From Amanita rubescens (lineage: Eukaryota > Basidiomycota > Agaricomycetes > Agaricales > Amanitaceae), in assembly GCA_015039365.1 (NCBI GenBank), contig WION01000008.1, forward strand, positions 558,001-622,000: a DNA stretch of 64,000 nt, given 5' to 3'. Position 1 is the stretch's first letter. Each line of letters opens with the position of its first letter. Below the pieces are notes generated by a model. The model ran no database searches. It saw only the letters and a program-made list of their open reading frames with translations, and had not been told where the DNA came from. Of this stretch, positions 24,382 to 36,122 are shown piece by piece. A program made the translations under genes and the position numbers.

Positions 24382-25543
24382 TCACCATTCGAATTCTCTG
24401 CGTCACCCAGTGTTTAGTCGGATTTAAGTCCGAAATACAATGTACTTACCCTGTGCATTTCGCGAACAGGTAGTCTCGACCATTGATATGTATCATACCA
24501 TCTTTTAAGATACATTTCCATTTATTCTTGACCCTAGCCACCTTTGGAAATGACAATAAAATGAGGGAAATAGCCCATAAGTAGTGGCGAGTGAACAAAC
24601 CTTATCGTATGTACAAAACACTATGTCTGTCTCTCCGACCGTACCCTCCTCGGCATCTTCTTCGCCTTCCGTATCGGAATCGTCCAAATCACTGTTAATG
24701 GCTTCTGAATCATCACGCTGCAGCGTTGGGGGAGGGTTTGAAGGAGGTTGGGGTAAAGATGGATGAGAAGGACGCGGCGCAAATGCTTGGCTATGAGAGG
24801 GTGAGGGTGATGGCGTATCCTCCTCACCGGACGACTCTGAAGGGCCGTCAACTTGGGGTATGCGCTGTTGCTGCTGACTAGACTGGCCGGGTGGCTGCGA
24901 CATCGAAGGGAAGGGACGCGGGCTGGCTACAGGCGGTTGGCCTGGTACTTGCGGACGAGCGAACGATAATACTCCTGTCTGTCCTCCTGGATGAGGTATG
25001 GGAGGTGGTAATTGTCTACCGTTTGTCAACGCAGGACCTGGTAGAGGAGGCAGAGTATACGACATTCCAGGAGCAAGTACATATCGACCATCCATAGGTT
25101 CCGCTTTTACGGCTGGCTGACCTGGCACGGAAACGGCGCTATATGGGTTATGAGCAGCGTAAGGCGGTTGGACCATGTGCATGGCATGTGGTGGATAAGG
25201 GTGGTGCTGTTGGGGATGCTGCGGTACTGGCTGGGGAGGGGGTTGTTGAGGTGCATCAAATTCGGCTACATGCGAGGCCAACACTTTCTCCTGCCATTTC
25301 TGCAAAGAGTAGTTGAGATTCTAGGAAGGCCTATGAATCGGAAAACTCACGCGCTTAAGATCTGCCAAAACGTCCTCGTCTACACCATACTCATCAAATT
25401 CAGGTTTAATTGCAGTGATAACATCTTCTATGACAGAGCGGTAGATGGACGGCTCAATGGCACCAAGAATTGTCGTGTTAAAATGGGACAGAACTACTAC
25501 GGCGACAAATTGGTGAGCAGCTCACCACTATCTTATTCGACAT
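24382..25543 (-). CDS. TOA1: TFIIA large subunit (alpha/beta)
   Basis: General transcription factor stabilising TBP on the TATA box. N-terminal four-helix part: MSNKIV|PSIYRSVIEDVITAIKPEFD, EYGVDEDVLADLKR|KWQEKV, LASHVAEFDAP. A long Pro/Gln-rich linker follows with an acidic block (DLDDSDTEGEEDAEEGTVGE). The C-terminal beta-barrel is TDIVFCTYDK|VARVKNKWKC, ILKDGMIHINGRDYLFAKC, ending TGEFEW after the last intron. The canonical TGEFEW end and stop at 24382 confirm the last intron, which would be missed by reading the open frame alone. Four introns, all GT-AG. Confidence 0.92.
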
Positions 25544-25853
25544 CTCGAAGCAGTCGGTAGAATTAGCTTTGGCGGATGCGACAACACCACCCAGCGCAGC
25601 GTGCGAGGTGATGAGAGGAAGGTGGGAGTTCCCTTTTATACTTGATGCCCATCCATCTGAGGATCGAATTTTTTAGACTCCGACTAAATCTTTTCCCCCC
25701 CGGGTATTTTCCCACGCACAGGCCCCTTCCATCGCTGTGTTATCAATATCATATCTAGCACGCCTTTGACACGATGATAACACATGGACGTGGGTCATAA
25801 AGCTCGCCCCAGTGGCATCAACACGCGTCCTACACCTTGGTAGATCCACTTCG

Positions 25854-26365
25854 ATGAGTCTCATAACTCGATTCAAGAAGGGGAGCACCGCCAATTCACC
25901 CAATAGTGGCTCTTCAGGGTTTTCATTTTTAAATCGCCCGGCAGCGAAGTCTGCAAACAAGAAGGAACAGCGCATCTCTCCTCATTCAGAGCCTTCAACC
26001 CCTTCTCATTCGTCCTTGAATCCCGTTGGACTGTCGGCCAGTGTCCGATCCGGGATAAGTGGCTTGGGAGGAATTTTTGGTAATTCGTCCCATGTCTCGG
26101 CAGCACGACAAAAAGTGGAGGATGCGGTAGCTGCTGAGAAATTGGCAGACAAAGCCCTTACGGACGCTAGGAAAAAGGTTAAAGAGGCGAAAGATCAAGC
26201 TAAACTTCTGGAACAGGAAGCTTTCGAGGAGTAAGTTCCCCAAGTTTCTTGCTACACTGTTCGGTGTTGAAGCGTAGTCGACGCAGGTCTAAACGGGTAA
26301 AAGCACACCAGGCCGAGGCAAAGAGGGTCATTAAAAGTGCCAAAGGCCTAGGACGGCACGGCTGA
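25854..26365 (+). CDS. Small basic coiled-coil protein of unknown function
   Basis: Not recognised. Starts MSLITRFKKGSTANSPNSG (an in-frame ATG at 25812 would add 14 residues), followed by a Ser/Pro-rich region, VRSGISGLGGIFGNSSH and a charged helix AARQKVEDAVAAEKLADKAL, TDARKKVKEAKDQAKLLEQE. One intron after EAFE leads to DRRRSKRVKAHQAEAKRVIK and the end SAKGLGRHG. The helix is strongly heptad-like and Lys/Arg-rich. Divergent from TOA1 with 310 bp between. Coding is supported by the intron restoring a coherent basic tail. Confidence 0.65.
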
Positions 26366-26481
26366 CGGATGTTGCAATTTGCCTTATCCCCACTACTGTC
26401 GTCATTTATATATTTGTTACAAGTACACACCACACTGGTCTATTGTACGATATAACTCAATGTATTTAATACTGTTGATAA

Positions 26482-28047
26482 CTAAAAGTATGAACCCGCG
26501 CCTGCATATGATCCTAGTGGCAGAGGAACTTTCTCCAACTCATGTTGGGACAAATTTTCCTGTTCGCTCGTTGAATAGGTAGGGCCGAAGACTGGGGTAG
26601 GAGGAACGTATTGCTGAGCTTCTATAACCAATCTTCCGACAGGAACGCGTCTTTGAATGTCGGCTTGACTGGGCACGGACTGGAAATGTACCTACAGAAC
26701 AGTCAGATGGCAGTATGGAGTCTTTTAAACGCAAACATACCGTATCGTTCATTTTCTGATAGTGCTTATGAAAAATAGTGATGCTGTCCAATTCCAGCGC
26801 AACGCGATTTTTGAGGTCAGTTTTTGTTCCTTGTCGACCTTCCCTCGGTTGATCCCGCTACTACTGTCCTTGACCTCCAGCAATTCCTTTTTCGCCCAGG
26901 CCATGAATGCAACGGCCTCTCCACCCCTACTCGCTCCTCCATTTTCACCTGCGTCAACCCCTAACCACTTTTTGGAAAGAGCACCGTGAAACGCCGCTTC
27001 TTCAGCCAAGTAACGACGTAGGTCATTGGAAACGTCCCCGTGTACATCGGATTTGCTCGCCTCGAGATTCTTTATGAGTGAGCGCGCCGAAGAATAGAGT
27101 GATGCACACTCCAGATGAAGCTTCGCTAATAGCATGGGGGACGGGTGGGATTTGGGCAGGGGCGGTCCAGGAGCGACACTACTTTCAGACGATGCTTGAG
27201 AAAGGAGTTTTCGGATAGCTAAGCTCTGGCCATCCGCAAGAGACATTCTGTTGAACACGAATATAACAATGCTAGTTAACATTAATTGACACGAGACCTA
27301 CTTGGCTAACGCGCTGCTGACCTCCTCGATAAGATCTGGCGGTTTTTTGAAATTTGATGCACCACCGGGCTTGCCAACAGTCCAGTTTGCTAGTACGTTC
27401 TCGCCTACATACGAGAAAATACCGCTTGCCCTCCGCAGGAAACTCACGGCTACGCTGAGCTGGTCGTCTTTTGATTTGCGATCCAGTTCAGAAACCGTCG
27501 CTTGATCGCGCCCGTAAGCATCGAGAGCAGCGACGTAAGATCGAGCCAGATTAGACAAGGCGTATCCATATGTGAGCAAAACAAATGCGAGATCTGCAGT
27601 GAAAGTGGGTACAGATAGTCGAGGCGAGGTGTTGAACAAGTTTGATGACAATGTTGTTCTCCAGCTAAAGACTTGAGAAGCATCGAATGATGAGTATTGC
27701 GCCTTGGCGCAGAGCGGGAGAATTATAACCTAGCTCTGAAGATAGTTTGATTTCATTATGGGCGACACGATTCATAAGACCCAGCAACTGAGGAATGTAG
27801 TCTTCGATAAACTGAAAAGGGTCGGGAATAATCCACAAGATGAGGACGATAAGTGTACCTTTAGTAACTTCAGGTTGTCCTTGTCAGGATGGCCAACATG
27901 TTTGCTTTCTTTCAATGCACCTCGGATGTTCGCTCTGGACTGCGTAACTTCTTGTAATGGTTGAGAATATCTCCTATCAGGGCTCAGATCCACGCAGATA
28001 TCAGAGAATAAGATGGCGCCCGTTGTCGGCAGTTCATACAGATACAT
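26482..28047 (-). CDS. palC: BRO1-domain pH-signalling protein PalC
   Basis: PalC links ESCRT-III to the Pal/Rim ambient-pH complex. N-terminus MYLYELPTTGAILFSDICVD, KESKHVGHPDKDNLKLLK, then FIEDYIPQLLGLMNRVAHNE, IKLSSELVFSWRTTLSSNLF and NTSPRLSVPTFTADLAFVLL, the BRO1 core. Later LANWTVGKPG, KLHLECASLYSSARSLIKN and LRRYLAEEAAFHGALSKKWL. The C-terminus carries NDTVHFQSVPSQADIQRRVP with the terminal Tyr-rich part AQQYVPPTPVFGP. Ends GAGSYF. Between AWAKKELLEVKD and LKNRVALELDS the frame changes; either a 35-nt intron or a one-base shift in an A run (26821-26825 on the + strand as T5) is needed. The start lies 18 bp from a tRNA-Val gene. Confidence 0.82.
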
Positions 28048-28055
28048 GATTGAAC

Positions 28056-28061
28056 AAAAAA
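28056..28061 (-). terminator. Pol III terminator of tRNA-Val
   Basis: Run of six T on the minus strand, four bases beyond the tRNA 3' end and nine bases before the PalC start codon. Confidence 0.6.
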
Positions 28062-28064
28062 GAG

Positions 28065-28138
28065 TGAGACGACCCAGGTTCGAACTGAGGACCTTCTGTG
28101 TGTTAGACAGATGCGATAACCAACTACGCCATCGTCCC
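28065..28138 (-). tRNA. tRNA-Val (AAC)
   Basis: A 74-nt cloverleaf without intron. The acceptor stem pairs GGGACGA with TCGTCTC (one G-U). The anticodon arm is TCTGT-CTAACAC-ACAGA, giving anticodon AAC. The T arm is CTCAG-TTCGAAC-CTGGG and supplies the B box. Discriminator A. It lies in the 184-bp gap between the divergent PalC and PIG-U starts, on the PalC strand. Confidence 0.93.
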
Positions 28139-28231
28139 TCGATGTAGTTGGTATTTTCAAATTTATCATTTCCTTTTCTGTACTTGAGCTGTTTGCCGGC
28201 AACTCTATTTCCGATCACGGACATTGAACTC

Positions 28232-29856
28232 ATGGCTACGTCGCGACTTCAAGAGTTCGCGCTGCATTATGGCTTCCTGGCGTTGGCAGCAACACGGCTA
28301 GCTCTTTGCTTTACGGACACTCCCAGGCTATTGAAACAAGACCATTTGGTGTCTTCACCACTGACATCTTTTTCGAATCGTGCGTCGTATGCCAACGTGT
28401 ATAGCCTTGCGTCGAACGGAAATTAGTACAGGAGGGGATCTACCTCTTCAAACATGGAATTAATCCGTATTCTGGAGGCCCCTTCCGTCACGTAAGCGTC
28501 ACTTTCTTTTCCCGTGCTCGTAGTTAACATGCCTTAGTCACCCCTCTTTCTACTTGTTTTCACAACCGTAATACCTTCTCATATTGCACCCTTACTATGG
28601 GCATTGTGCGATATTGTTGGTGCATTTGCTCTCGTTCACATTTGGAGGGCTCGCCAGAGGACTTCTACTAGCACTAGGGATAACCTCATTGCTGCATGGT
28701 ATGCGGGAGACTTCTGCATCACCAAATGCTGACCTGGGTTGTGAAGCTACATCATGAATCCATACCTGCTTTTTTCAAGTCTTGCGCTATCCACGTCAGC
28801 GTTGGAAAACATGGTTGTTCTGTTGGCTGTCATGTTTGCCAGCCATGGTATGCAATAGTTCCGTCTTCGCGAGGTAGTTACTGACCCTAGCATGACGTGT
28901 CCAGGCAATCGCTCTCTAACTTTGCTTCTCCTTGCCGTTCTTGCTCAGGTTTCTTTATTCTACACAGTCCTTCTCGCGCCAATCGCTATACTATTAATTC
29001 TGGGACCGACTTCTCGCCTTGCGTCTCCGTATCAACCAAATATATCACGCCTTAGTATTGCTCTTATACTCGGTCAATTTCTCGGATTCTCTATTCTCCT
29101 GACGGCAGTATCTGCTCTAGCGTCCGGTAACTGGTCGTGGTTATCACAGACTTGGGGCGCCAGGTATGCGAGTTCATGTCTACCTTTACACGTTCTTACC
29201 CTTCATCAGTTTCACGCTTCCTGACCTTACTCCTAATCCCGGTTTATGGTGGTACTTCTTTACGGAAATGTTTGATCATTTCCGTCCGTTTTTCTTAATG
29301 GTTTTCTCGGTAAGCTCGATTTCTTTGTTATTTGAGCCCCCTTCAATTCCTGCAGGTCCATGTATTCATTTACGTCCTCCCTTTCTGTATCAAGTTCCAG
29401 TATGTCCATTTTACCTCGAAAAAATACACGAGTGGCTAAAGTACCGAAAGATACGATCCTCTTTATGCAACGTTTTGTCTTGTTGGAATCCTCGGCCTTT
29501 TCAAGCCATACCCAACGCTTGCCGATTTTGGTTTATTCATCAGCATGATTACTATTTTCCCGGAGGTTTATCCATGTACGTGGTTGTCTTCCCTACCCAC
29601 AATGCCATCCAATGACCGAGCTGAAGACCTCCGTCATCCTCTTGTAACAACCATTCTGCATATCCACGCTTCGCTCTTAATGCCGTTATTTCACGGTCTG
29701 TGGCTGAAGCAAGGGACTGGAAACGCTAATTTTTTCTATGCATCAACTCTGGTTTTTGCCTGTGCTAACGGGGCTGCTGTGATTGACTGTGTATGGGCAG
29801 GTCTCAGGCTTGCCCTCGGCCCAAAAACTGAAAAATACGTAATTATACAAGAATAA
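28232..29856 (+). CDS. GAB1: GPI transamidase subunit PIG-U (Gab1/Cdc91)
   Basis: Multi-spanning ER membrane subunit of the complex that attaches GPI anchors. Spliced segments: [39 protein letters not shown] (the conserved luminal loop), [105 protein letters not shown], and the last part [20 protein letters not shown]. About ten hydrophobic helices. At least seven short introns. ATG 28232 is preferred; an in-frame ATG at 28148 would overlap the promoter next to the tRNA gene. Ends KYVIIQE. Confidence 0.88.
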
Positions 29857-30847
29857 TAATATGTATACGGCGTTTGGGGGCTGCCTCATCTCCTAGAGAT
29901 AGAATTTCGATACGAAACCAGGACCTTGGCGATTTTGCGCCATTAACTGCAGGTGAACAAATTGTGTTACCCCAAGCAGTGCCTGCCCTACCGTCCCGAA
30001 AACACGCAGCAGGGCACATGTGCCACACGCGTTTGGTCCCCGTTTTAGCACCGCACATTCGTAGGTCTGTATTCAGTTGAGCTTTGTGTCCAGTACAGGC
30101 TTCATAGCATACAGAGAGCAATTTTGCAGTACCAGCGCTCCGAGGTACATTCCGAACGCAACCTTCATTCTTTGCCCCTTTCAACTTTCCAAATTTGGGT
30201 TCTCCTTTGTCTTGGGAACTCTGCAGGTGTGAATTGATTGGTTCCGTCAGGAATAACTGGCCTTCGAGTACATCGTTGATTGCTGCCTTCTGCCTCACGT
30301 CTCATAGCCATGTCCGTATAAAATGATGGCACACCCTTCATATCCATCATCCAGGCATTCCTATTGATCGTTGTACGCCCAATCCGCCCGTACGCTAAGC
30401 TCACTCTAAAGCAGGGCTCCGTGCTTGCCCAGATGTCCTCCCGCGCACCAACACCAAATAGCGTACAACGAGACACTCGTCCAAGTTCGACGCTATCACT
30501 AGCACAAGTAATAGCAGAAGCTTGGAAGAGGGAAACATTGCAAAGCTAGGAGCGGTGGAGGAGGATAGACGCGAACGTCAAATTGAGGTATCTTGCACCT
30601 CGACAACACGACTCCAGATCTAAGATGTAGTCTGTGACTCCGCGATGATTGGGGGTAAGCCAGCATGACCATTTGAACAAGTGCATGCTAACTCTATGGC
30701 TTGCCGCATACTCCATTAAACCTCTAGGTTTGATTTATAGGCTTGTTCGGGAAGACGCTGTGCTGTATTTATCAACTTGGTTGTATGTCTAAGTAGTTCG
30801 ACACTCACGAACCCTTATTTAACTACTTGCATTTGTTACAAATTCAT
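29857..30847. other. Intergenic region with long but unconvincing open frames
   Basis: Between converging PIG-U and the zinc-finger gene. A minus frame of 151 codons (29843-30298) and a plus frame of 61 codons (30364-30549) show no domain, no neat intron sites and no family resemblance. Left unannotated. Confidence 0.45.
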
Positions 30848-32674
30848 CTATTTTTCATCGCCGGGGCCATCGGCTTCGGCGTGACCTTCACTACCGTCGT
30901 AGTCCTCATCGTCTTGTTCATCGTCTTCGTTCTCATCTTGTTCTTCCATGGCTGCCTCAGCCTCAGCCTGAGCTTGGGCAGCTGATGCAGCTTTGGCGAT
31001 TGCTTCCTCCAATAACCTTGTTTGTTCATCTGATAGACCGTACATTGAAAGTGTAGGGAGCGTAGCTGCACCTGAACCGTTGTTAGATTGACTATCCTCT
31101 GTTGGATTAGATTCCGAAGTGTTCCGCTGACTCAATGGTTGAAGTGAAACAGCATGTTCAGATGAAGTGTCTGCAATTGCCTCCGATGGCAAACTGTGTG
31201 GCAAATTCTGCAATTGAGCCCGAGCGATCACGCTGGCCAAAGTCGCCTGGCTGCCGGTTGCGTCTACCGAAGCAGCGGGTGGACCGGCCGCGGTTCCAAG
31301 GGCGTTCCCAACGTGCGCCTGAAGAAGCCCATGTAGGCTGAGAACAGTAGCTTGAATGCTGGATATTAAAGAGGATGGGATTTCGCCCTCTTCAACCTCG
31401 CTCCGGTGAGGGAGGCTTGCTGTCCCACTCAACTGGTTGACAGCGATACCACTCCATAATTTTGCCCTCCTTTCCTCTCTCACGGATTCCTCCCCTTCCT
31501 CACCGTCCAATTCTACTTCCAACACTTCTGCATCTACACAAACTTCGGCCTTTGGACCTCGCGCTCTGCTGCCATTTTTGTGCCTTTTAATTGCGTCTCG
31601 TCGAGAAAATACCTTTGAGCATCCACCGCACTTCCACGCCTTGTTGTCATGGAGTTTTACGTGTCGTTTCAGATCATGGTTCCGTACAAAGGAAGCAGGA
31701 CACACGTTGCACCGAAAAGGGCGACGCACTGTGTGTAGTCGTTGATGACTTCGTAAACCATACAGGCGGGAAAACGTTTTTCCACAACCGCCTATCAGAC
31801 AAGGATATACAGCGGTGCCAATATCGGTTGCAGTGCCTGGCGTTTGAAGCCATGGATAAGCAGGATTTACGTCGTAAGATTGTGAATTCTGTCCATTTGT
31901 ATTGTCGGGTGTGTGGCCAATTTGAATGCCACTGAGCACGCCAATAACCTGGATCAGTCCACTGATCTCTTGTAGAGCGTGCATATCATGTCCACCACCA
32001 GCAGATGATGTAACAGCAAACAGAAAGACCTGGTGAAGCTGAAGCCGTATGCTCGATATGAGGGTCGAATCAAGAGTCTTGGCACCTGGGCTACCGAGAG
32101 CCTGTGCAATGGTTCGAACGGCCCCCTCGATGCGGCTCTGCAAGTCCGTTTCTGGCACATACGGCCGCTTGTACGGTCGAGCATCAGTCTGTCGCTGCTG
32201 GTCGTCCAGTTCGTCCCTTTTCCTCTTCCCTATGTCAAGCTGCAGGGCTGGGACATTTGAATGGCGCAACGAGCCGAAGAGAATCTCGGACTTGGCTAAT
32301 TTGACGAGAACAGCGCTGAGCGGCAGGGCTGCTTCCTTAGATATAGTTCCGGACGTGGCCATCCCTTGTAAGGCTGACAACACCGTTTCGTTTTCCAACC
32401 CAGGAATTGACGTCGACACAAGAACGGAACGTGCAACATCGTCGAGCTCGACGAAGCTTAGGATGTCTTTGATAGTTGCCAAGGCTTCCGGATCGTTTTG
32501 AGGTGGTGCTGCGAGAGGCGCCGTTGCCTCCTTGGCTTTTCTGATATCTGCCCAGAGCTCTGCGCCTAGTCTGCGCGCAATTTCTTCCGCCTCCGCGTCT
32601 ATATCGTCGTCGTTATCGTAATCTTCGTCTTCGTCCCACTCGTCATGCTCTCCATTTGGATTGGCGGCGGACAT
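30848..32674 (-). CDS. C2H2 zinc-finger protein, intronless, 608 residues
   Basis: Acidic N-terminus (MSAANPNGEHDEWDEDEDYD), then a helical region with DLQSRIEGAVRTIAQALG. Three zinc fingers near residues 290-380: YPCLIGGCGKTFSRLYGLRS followed by HQRLH; FRCNVCPASFVRNHDLKRHV followed by KLH; and WKCGGCSKVFSRRDAIKRHK, whose last ligand is probably a downstream Cys (AEVC) instead of His. The C-terminal half is Ser/Gln-rich and ends with an Ala/Glu coiled coil and an acidic tail (ENEDDEQDDEDYDGSEGH). Probable transcription factor. It is the only long intronless gene here with recognised DNA-binding fingers. The stop lies 52 bp downstream of nothing but its own promoter shared with the F-box gene's 3' end. 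Confidence 0.88.
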   Translation of the reverse strand: MSAANPNGEHDEWDEDEDYDNDDDIDAEAEEIARRLGAELWADIRKAKEATAPLAAPPQNDPEALATIKDILSFVELDDVARSVLVSTSIPGLENETVLSALQGMATSGTISKEAALPLSAVLVKLAKSEILFGSLRHSNVPALQLDIGKRKRDELDDQQRQTDARPYKRPYVPETDLQSRIEGAVRTIAQALGSPGAKTLDSTLISSIRLQLHQVFLFAVTSSAGGGHDMHALQEISGLIQVIGVLSGIQIGHTPDNTNGQNSQSYDVNPAYPWLQTPGTATDIGTAVYPCLIGGCGKTFSRLYGLRSHQRLHTVRRPFRCNVCPASFVRNHDLKRHVKLHDNKAWKCGGCSKVFSRRDAIKRHKNGSRARGPKAEVCVDAEVLEVELDGEEGEESVREERRAKLWSGIAVNQLSGTASLPHRSEVEEGEIPSSLISSIQATVLSLHGLLQAHVGNALGTAAGPPAASVDATGSQATLASVIARAQLQNLPHSLPSEAIADTSSEHAVSLQPLSQRNTSESNPTEDSQSNNGSGAATLPTLSMYGLSDEQTRLLEEAIAKAASAAQAQAEAEAAMEEQDENEDDEQDDEDYDGSEGHAEADGPGDEK

Positions 32675-32726
32675 GGGCGGACAAGTGTTTAAGGTTATTT
32701 GACATTATGACTCCATACAATAATAA

Positions 32727-34172
32727 CTACTTGAGCGTTCCTTCGGGCTCAGAATATGCCCATAGCACTCCTTCTCCATCGAGAAAGTCTATCCCGTGCT
32801 TTTCAAATTTCTCCACCCACCAAATGAAAACGTCTTTCACCAGTCCATCCATATCAGCATCAACCAGAAACCCCACTGTACGGACTACCTCCAACTTGGG
32901 ATATCTGGCTGGCTTTATTGCCATAAGGTGTGCTTTTACCTCCGTCTCTTTATCGGGGTACAACGTATCCGCTCTGATGCCTCGAAGTCCGATCCTGCGA
33001 AGACCATTATGAGCAGAAGTGCTGGGAACGGGAGAGGACACCGGGTAAGTGAATGACACAAGACACGGGCATACGCCATCTTCAAGGAACTGTTCAGGGT
33101 TGATGTAATCCACATTACGCCGCACACCAGAGTATCCAAGATCACAATCTAGATCCTGCGATGGCGAGCGTAAGTCGACAGCGACCAACGACGCGCCATG
33201 AACATGCAAGAAAGCCTTGAGAAGGGACCTGGTTAAGTTTCCGTGTATGTGAGGTTGGATAATTAGATTGCGTAATGATGGCATATGAAGCGCGGTTGCT
33301 GTCTGCAGACTGCGTGTATGCGTCGAGAGGATGAGATCCTGCACGCATGGCATCAAAGGCTGTAAATCTTTATCGTATTCTGTAGGATAGCTCCCGATTA
33401 TGTGGCGAAGATCTAAAGCGCGCAGATTGCGAAAGGTTGCCAAAAACGCGATAGTGCCGTGCAGCTCTGGGGAATGGGGACACTGTTCATTCCAATATAG
33501 ACCTTGCAACGTCTGGTCATATAACCGTGTAATGCTCTTCAGAAAATCGGGAGGAAGATCGTGATTCCATGATCCAGCGAGTATGCGCAGGTTTGGGCAG
33601 TACTGGAAGATGTAGAACAGAGCCTGCAAGAATTGCAGGGTGTGTGCACCTCGAGCGTGAGTAAAGATCTCAATGTGCTTTGTCCAATACCCATATCCAC
33701 CTGAGATGCGTGTGTTTATCAAAGTGCCTTGCACGGCGAAAGCTGGAGCGAAGAACGTCGAGAAGAGCATTCGCTCGCGAGGGACTGCGAATGACGATGT
33801 ATCTATACAACAAAGGCATTGCGATCTCTCTCCATGAGCGACATACTAGGACTAAGGAGAGCTTTGTACGCAGCGCCATTGATGGAGAGTTTGGGGCAAG
33901 TACATTTGTGGAGATGTATCTCGGAGCGAAGGGATCCAAGGGGACAATAGAGGCCTCGCGATGGATATATGTGGAAAACTGGAATATTTCGAGCCACAAC
34001 TCTGGAGGTAAATCAAGGGGAGGGTTGGGTAATTTGATGGACGGATTGGGAACAAGATTTGCAAGTGAACTGATTTACGGAAAGTAAGAGGATATCTGCG
34101 AACAAGATATACGAAAAAATACCAATAGAACGGTGTGTAGAGTGCTTCAGGAAGACGAAGAACGGTAAACAT
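32727..34172 (-). CDS. F-box-like protein
   Basis: F-box proteins select substrates for SCF ubiquitin ligases; basidiomycetes have large expanded sets. The F-box reads LDLPPELWLEIFQFSTYIHR with, after an insertion, LSLVLVCRSWREIAMPLLYR and YIVIRSPSRANALLDVL. The rest (about 330 residues) has leucine-rich-like helices: CPNLRILAGSWNHD, FRNLRALDLRHIIGSYP, MPSLRNLIIQPHIHGNLTRS, and ends WAYSEPEGTLK. The first exon is inferred: MFTVLRLPEALYTPFYC joined by a 53-nt intron to SLANLVPNPS; an alternative ATG is at 34184. A second intron lies near 33.73 kb. Divergent from the DUF3844 gene with only 64 bp between starts. Confidence 0.65.
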
Positions 34173-34236
34173 GCCAGATGGCATTTCGACTCACAGCAAC
34201 CTTTACAACCAAACACTAGCAAATACTCGCTCTACC

Positions 34237-35381
34237 ATGCTGCGTTCATGGTTGCTTACTGCTGCTCTTCTCCTTTTACACCTTTCGTATGCCATTGATT
34301 TGTACCTCCACCCGCAATCTGCGAGTTTCTCTCCGGAAAGTGCCAGCTTTGCCCTAGCACGTCATCTCGACCTCGACCTTTTTGAACCTCTACCTTTCCG
34401 TGACAGCTCATCAGTCTACCGCGAAGACGATGTCATCTTTGGGAAAGGTCAGAGTAGTGCTTTAGTTATTGCACTAGACAGTTCCGATGCAAGCTGGTCA
34501 GATGACGCCTCTATCTTTTGGTCCCATATACTCATTCAACGCTTAGCTGTCATTCCAGATGAAATAATGCTTTCATACGCCATTAGTTCTCCAGAGCCGC
34601 TTGGCACCCTTTCTTCTGTGCTATATACACTTCTTGCACGTGCTCCACACGTATACGCCTCTCTTTATGAAGGTAGCGGACCATTATGGCGATTGTCCGA
34701 GCTGAACAACCTGAACTCATTCCTCGAATCTGGGACGTCCCGTTTTGCCGCCATTGAACTTCGAGGTCTGTCAAAGATACGCTCGGAATATGGCTCAATG
34801 AGCGCAGAGTATCTCGATGCTGTTCGGACCGTTCGATCATTCCTCAGAAGCGCCTTAAATAGGTCTGACAGGCTGCGACTTGCTATCCTCACTTTCGACG
34901 CATATGATCAACAGAAGCGAAGCCTCATTCCTCGCCAGGAACAATCTCCTCTTCCCTCCAGTCGACCGCTTCCTCAGCAGCCCATCAGCTCTATCTCAAC
35001 CTGTTTTACCACGCAAGATACATGCGAGGAGACGACTAACTCTTGCTCCGGCAGGGGTCAATGTGTCGAGGCAACGAAATCTGGTCGTACGTGCTTTGTA
35101 TGCAGCTGCAGCAACACTCGTACAGGGGAAGGCGCGCAAACGAAGACCGATATATGGGTCGGTGAGAGCTGTGAACGGAAAGACATTAGCGCGTAAGTTT
35201 TCAGACGGTTTATTTATAACACACACTCATATGTCACCGCAGACCATTTGTGTTGCTAACAGGGTCGGTCGTGGTGCTTATTCTGCTTGTGATAGCCTCA
35301 GTCTCCCTTCTTTCCGGAATTGGTTATAGCGAACTTCCAAGTACATTACTGAGCACAACTGTATCATCAAAGAGAGATTGA
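34237..35381 (+). CDS. DUF3844 (Vps3844-type) ER/vacuolar membrane protein
   Basis: Fungal type I membrane protein of poorly known role. Signal peptide MLRSWLLTAALLLLHLSYAI with cleavage probably after YA. The luminal domain has LYLHPQSASFSPESASFALA, YTLLARAPHVYASLYEGSG and FLRSALNRSDRLRLAILTFD. The cysteine-rich DUF3844 module is STCFTTQDTCEETTNSCSGR followed by GQCVEATKSGRTCFVCSCSN and WVGESCERKDIS. After one intron comes the transmembrane helix FVLLTGSVVVLILLVIASVS and a short tail ending TVSSKRD. One intron. An ATG at 34171 is upstream but the signal peptide fits ATG 34237. Confidence 0.85.
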
Positions 35382-36122
35382 TGTGATCAATACATGTTTT
35401 GATTGCATTCAGCGCTCCACGTATATGGACAATTGGAGCTGGTACCGAACAATCGCCTGGCTTTACCAATTTAGTCTCGTCTCCGACTCGGTTGCGGATG
35501 TAGATGGCACACAGCCCCGACCTCTGTCCGTTATCAACTAAAGCCGATCGCTGACAGCCTCGTGACTATACTGAAAGTATTAATCACAGGGCTATCTCTT
35601 CCCCGAGTGTATGGACGGCGTGCTTAACTGGGCAAGTATACAATGTCGTGATTGGACCCCGCGTTTATTCAGGGTTTATAAAAAAAAACTTGCAACACTC
35701 ACGGGCCGCTGGTGGACCCAGTGCCACGAAATTTAATTTATAAACATCCGACGGTTGAAAGGTATGAGAACAGCCTCAAGAGACAAGGGTCATGCCCACT
35801 GAAGGCTATAACACTAATTAAATTACTCCGAAAGCACTAAATTTAGATAAAGATGACACTCGATCAAGTTTAGCGTTTAACCGGTACGTTCGCGGACTGG
35901 AATGTTCCAATTCTCATGAAAATATTATTTTATTGTCTTACGTGCTGCTAGCGATATATATACATCTCACGCTAATGTTTCCCTTTCCACTTGGTGCTTA
36001 TCGCCTCGCCGATCATTGCCGCCATTCCTTGTTGGTATAATATTAGTATGTACAGGTATGTAAGTCAGAAGTGTCCGTTCGTATCCCGTAACAAAACCAT
36101 ATATCCGATACTGTAAGCTCAA
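35382..36122. other. Intergenic, between converging DUF3844 and WOPR gene 2
   Basis: AT-rich, with an A8 run near 35.68 kb and no open frame of note. Presumably 3' untranslated parts. Confidence 0.5.
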